Origin: Nitrospirota bacterium | GTDB taxonomy: Bacteria > Nitrospirota > Leptospirillia > Leptospirillales > Leptospirillaceae | Direction of reading: 5' to 3' | NCBI GenBank assembly: GCA_021826965.1 | Contig: JAKAYA010000001.1 | Location: forward strand, 62,001-126,000 | Length of the DNA: 64,000 nucleotides | Part shown: in pieces, positions 61,281 through 64,000 of the stretch | Position numbering within the stretch: the stretch's first letter is position 1 | Layout of the letters: each line of letters opens with the position of its first letter | Position numbers and translations under genes: made by a program | The notes under the pieces: generated by a model | Told to the model about the DNA's origin: nothing | What the model saw: only the letters and a program-made list of their open reading frames with translations | Database searches by the model: none

Positions 61281-63749
61281 CTATCCCGGTCGACGGACCT
61301 GCAGTGCGGACGCCAGCAGGGTCAAAGCCTCGGACAGGCGCGCGGCCGTCTCGGGGGAAGGAAGAGGAACCCTGAGATGCTGCTTCCCCGTAGAGGGTTC
61401 CCTTTCAATCCAGGGATGGCCCGAAGAGGAGGGATTTCCGGCCGCTCCCAGAGCGGACGCCAGCAGGGTGCCCACCTTGGCCAGGGCCTGCCACGGGTCG
61501 GCGTCGGCGTCAAAACCTCCGGAACTTTCATTCGAAGCTGTCCCTTGGCCTTCTTCACCCGACTCTCGCATCTCCCTCTCAACAGAGAGGGACTCGAGGG
61601 ACTTCTCCGCGGCTCCCGTCTCTTCGGCGGGAGGCACGGCTTCGGCCGTTCCCATGCGACTTGTCACGCTCTCGATCTCGTTCATGAAGCGGGTAAGGCG
61701 GGACCCTCCCAGCGAGACCTCCCCCACACCCCCGTCGAGGATCCCCGCCGACAGGGACCGCTTGAAGGACAACACCGAAAGCATCCCTTCCTCGATCGTG
61801 CCCTTGGCCACGAAATTGACGATCTGGACCGGCCGTTTCTGTCCCATGCGGTGAATCCGCGCGATCCGCTGCTCAAGGAGGGCCGGATTCCAGGGAAGAT
61901 CCATATTCACAAGGATCGAGGCCTGCTGGAGGTTCAGGCCGGTGGCACCCGCATCCGTCGACAGGAAGACCCGACACTCCGGATCGTCCCGGAACCGATC
62001 CACAAGCGCCGGGCGCCTTTCGGACGGAACACCCCCATGAAAACGGACATATCCGATCTTCCGGGCTTCGAGACGACGGACGACGATGTCGTGGGTTCGC
62101 GTCCACTGGCTGAAGACCACCGCCTTGGCCTCAGGCTGGGCAAAGAGATCGTCCAAAAGGGCTGCCAGCTCGTCCGACTTGACCCCGTGGTCGCTTTCCG
62201 GGTCGAGAAGATAGGTGCTGTTGCAGACCATGCGCATATTCTGGAGAGCGCAGGTCAATCGTCTCTGGTCCGTGTCCGACAAAAATTTCGTCTTTCTCCA
62301 GCGCTGGACAATTTTCGCCACAATGTCGGCATTCTCCTGATGGTGGACCATCTGAGGCTCGGTCATCGGCACCAGGAGGTTCTGGTCGGTACGCTCCGGG
62401 AGCTGGGTCAACACCTCGTCCTTTCGGCGGCGTATCAGGACCGGGGCCAAGGTTTGTCCGATCTTCTCGAGTCCGGTATATCCCACGACCCGGCCGGTCT
62501 CGTCCTTGACCTGATGTTCGTGCAAGAGCTTCCAGGTCGGGCCGAGCCTGTAGCGGTCGACGAACTGGACGATCGAGACGAGTTCCTCCAGCTTGTTCTC
62601 CAGCGGAGTACCGGTGAGAACCACGGCGTAGGGGCTGTCGATGCGTTTGAGCGCCCTGGAGGCGATCGTGTTCCAGTTCTTGACCCGCTGGGCTTCGTCG
62701 ACGATCACCAGCTCAGGTCCCCATGCGGTGATCAGGTCGAGATCGGGTTGAAGTTTCTCGTAGTTGGTGATCTTGCAGAAGTCCTCCAGAGCAAACTCCT
62801 TCTGACGGTGGACGCGCCCGCCGGAAATCACCCTGGACTCCCGACCGGAGAATTTCCGGATCTCGCTCTGCCATTGATACTTGAGGGAGGTCGGACAGAC
62901 GACAAGAACCTTCGAAACGCCGAAGTGCCGGGCCAGGATTTCGGACGCGGCGATCGCCTGGATGGTCTTTCCCAGGCCCATTTCATCGCCGATCAGAGCC
63001 CGCCCCGCACAGACGGCGAAAAGAGCCCCCTCCACCTGATAAGGATACAGTGGTACCTTGAGAAGGTTCCCAAGTCGCTCCCTCCTTATCTCTCCGTGAC
63101 CAAAGAACTCCTCCAGGACCGTTTCGCGATGTTCGGTGTCCTTCCTCCCGGCGATGAAGTCCAGCGCGTCGTCGTGGGCGCGCATTTCGTGCCCTCTCTG
63201 AGCCGAAAAACTCATGAACTTTTCAATCTCGCCGAATCTCTCGGGAGAAAGCATGGCCTCGCGTTCCGCGTCGAACAGCGTTTCGGCCCTTTTCCGCACA
63301 GGCTCAGGGCATTCCGTTCCGGCCCTGAAATGTACCGAAAGCCCGTGATCGTTCCTGAGGTACAATTCGGAAAAGGGAGGACGGTAGCCTTGCGCGAAAG
63401 CCGCTTCGGATCCCGGAAGCTTTTCCAGGGCCGCAAGGACAAATTCGATGTGTTTGCAGGTTCCCAGTTCGTTCGTGGCATAATCCGGACAGAAGCAATG
63501 ATTGTCTCCCGGCCTGTTACCCCGGATTTCCACGCGATAGACGCTCTTGGAGAGAGGATTGCGGACGCGGTACTCTGAAAAGAACGGCTCCGTCCCGATG
63601 TTCTCGAGTTCGAAGTTCTGCTCGCGACCGAACTGGCGGCGGAGCCTCCTCTGCCATTCGACCGGCGAAAGATCCGCCGGCGGAAGAGTCCGGGACAATT
63701 TGGGTTCTTTAGACGATTTGTCGCTTTCGGGAAATCGCGTTATTTTCAT
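61281..63749 (-). CDS. SNF2 family helicase with SWIM zinc finger
   Basis: 822 residues. SWIM motif Cys85-x-Cys87-x10-Cys98-x-His100 (CFCPDYATNELGTCKH), then a linker of about 130 residues and an SNF2 ATPase: LIGDEMGLGKTIQA (Lys261), VDEAQRVKN, LTGTPLENKLEEL, and in the second lobe DAGATGLNLQQAS and QRIARIHRMGQKRPVQI. The last 130 residues are acidic and low-complexity, ending in a short folded-looking segment. SWIM-SNF2 proteins translocate on or remodel DNA; several occur in defence islands. ATG 63749 with GGTGAGG 6 bases upstream. Convergent with the primase-helicase. Confidence 0.92.
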   Translation of the reverse strand: MKITRFPESDKSSKEPKLSRTLPPADLSPVEWQRRLRRQFGREQNFELENIGTEPFFSEYRVRNPLSKSVYRVEIRGNRPGDNHCFCPDYATNELGTCKHIEFVLAALEKLPGSEAAFAQGYRPPFSELYLRNDHGLSVHFRAGTECPEPVRKRAETLFDAEREAMLSPERFGEIEKFMSFSAQRGHEMRAHDDALDFIAGRKDTEHRETVLEEFFGHGEIRRERLGNLLKVPLYPYQVEGALFAVCAGRALIGDEMGLGKTIQAIAASEILARHFGVSKVLVVCPTSLKYQWQSEIRKFSGRESRVISGGRVHRQKEFALEDFCKITNYEKLQPDLDLITAWGPELVIVDEAQRVKNWNTIASRALKRIDSPYAVVLTGTPLENKLEELVSIVQFVDRYRLGPTWKLLHEHQVKDETGRVVGYTGLEKIGQTLAPVLIRRRKDEVLTQLPERTDQNLLVPMTEPQMVHHQENADIVAKIVQRWRKTKFLSDTDQRRLTCALQNMRMVCNSTYLLDPESDHGVKSDELAALLDDLFAQPEAKAVVFSQWTRTHDIVVRRLEARKIGYVRFHGGVPSERRPALVDRFRDDPECRVFLSTDAGATGLNLQQASILVNMDLPWNPALLEQRIARIHRMGQKRPVQIVNFVAKGTIEEGMLSVLSFKRSLSAGILDGGVGEVSLGGSRLTRFMNEIESVTSRMGTAEAVPPAEETGAAEKSLESLSVEREMRESGEEGQGTASNESSGGFDADADPWQALAKVGTLLASALGAAGNPSSSGHPWIEREPSTGKQHLRVPLPSPETAARLSEALTLLASALQVRRPG

Positions 63750-63768
63750 GAAGAACCTCACCGTTCGT

Positions 63769-63858
63769 TCAATATTTCCGGTCCAGACAACATGTCTTGA
63801 ACTTCTTTCCGCTCCTGCAAGAGCAGGGAGCGTTCCGTCCGATACCTTTCCCGCTCAT
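63769..63858 (-). CDS. SEC-C motif microprotein
   Basis: 29 residues, nearly all a SEC-C zinc-binding motif: GRNAPCSCRSGKKFKTCC. The family consensus is GRNDPCPCGSGKKYKKCC, so the four-Cys site is complete although two consensus positions differ. ATG at 63858 has GGAGGAG 9 bases upstream. An in-frame extension to 63969 overlaps the upstream gene and lacks a site. The SNF2 gene starts 19 bases downstream, so it is probably in the same transcript. Confidence 0.6.
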   Translation of the reverse strand: MSGKGIGRNAPCSCRSGKKFKTCCLDRKY

Positions 63859-63919
63859 CGATCGTGTCTCCTCCAAATACATCCCGCTTCGGAAAGCGTC
63901 TCCCGCGTGTTCCGGAGGA

Positions 63920-64000
63920 TCAGCCCTCCTGCCAGTCGATCCCGTTCTCCGCGCACCATTCGATCGCAATCGACCGAAGGGCGTCGCCCCGGTACCGGAA
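63920..64000 (-). CDS. C-terminal end of an unidentified gene
   Basis: The last 26 codons of a frame entering from the right: FRYRGDALRSIAIEWC then AENGIDWQEG and a TGA at 63920. Codon use resembles the SNF2 gene. Too little to identify. It lies 61 bases before the microprotein start on the same strand, so it is probably the preceding operon member. Confidence 0.5.
   Translation of the reverse strand, partial: FRYRGDALRSIAIEWCAENGIDWQEG

Noticed and set aside
61377-63578. 733-codon rightward frame
   Set aside because: Antisense shadow of the SNF2 helicase, no domain seen.
1-64000. CRISPR array, rRNA, complete tRNA or known riboswitch
   Set aside because: No regularly spaced repeats and no such RNA pattern seen on either strand, apart from the tRNA 3' half.

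Overview
The window looks like a chromosomal segment from a Gram-negative bacterium, most plausibly a Leptospirillum-like member of the Nitrospirota. This is inferred from gene content and style: GH57-based glycogen metabolism, several RND efflux systems, many TTG and GTG starts placed behind good GGAGG sites, and stop/start overlaps of the ATGA or TTGA type. No rRNA or complete tRNA gene is present, so the assignment is not proven.

Layout. Positions 1-9.3 kb (minus strand) hold housekeeping genes: alanine racemase (cut by the window edge), frr, pyrH, tsf, rpsB, argJ, argC, rpsI, rplM, a B12-binding radical SAM protein and a ferredoxin. Positions 9.7-11.5 kb (plus) hold a three-gene operon: a lipoprotein-like protein related to the CcmI C-terminal domain, folB and a membrane protein. 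Positions 11.5-23.5 kb (minus) are one long run: RNase G, rodA, PBP2, mreD, mreC, mreB, an RDD protein, rpe, htpX, fmt, def, a small exported protein and an esterase. This run covers cell shape plus translation initiation. Positions 23.5-28.5 kb carry a thiol-flavoured set: a DUF255 thioredoxin-fold protein, an exported cysteine-paired beta-propeller, a DUF1499-like protein and trxB.

Positions 28.6-38.5 kb, visibly richer in A+T, hold a TolC-type channel, two paralogous membrane fusion proteins, one RND pump, a sigma-54-type response regulator and a ygfZ-like gene. A good sigma-54 promoter match precedes the second fusion protein and pump. A decayed IS630-like transposase follows at 38.8-39.6 kb.

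Positions 39.6-49.2 kb (minus) form a glycogen operon: glgC, GH57 amylase, GH57 4-alpha-glucanotransferase, galT, an aldolase-like protein and GH57 branching enzyme. Together they can make ADP-glucose, branch the glucan, and trim or remodel it. A Rieske protein and a small membrane protein lie upstream of glgC. Positions 50.1-52.7 kb (plus) carry an O-methyltransferase, an M24 peptidase and a degenerate SDR. Positions 52.7-56.8 kb (minus) carry a second RND pump with its fusion protein.

At 57,080-57,124 there is an exact 45-base 3' half of a tRNA-Val(GAC), on the minus strand and without its 5' half. This is the expected scar of a tRNA-targeted integrative element. Its orientation predicts that the element runs rightwards out of the window and ends at an intact tRNA-Val. 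Inside it are a BrnT/BrnA toxin-antitoxin pair; a small gene of unknown function overlapping a 792-residue primase-helicase of the TOTE conflict-system type; a convergent SNF2 helicase with a SWIM zinc finger; a 29-residue SEC-C microprotein; and the tail of another gene. This GC-rich helicase island is the best candidate for an undescribed defence or conflict system.
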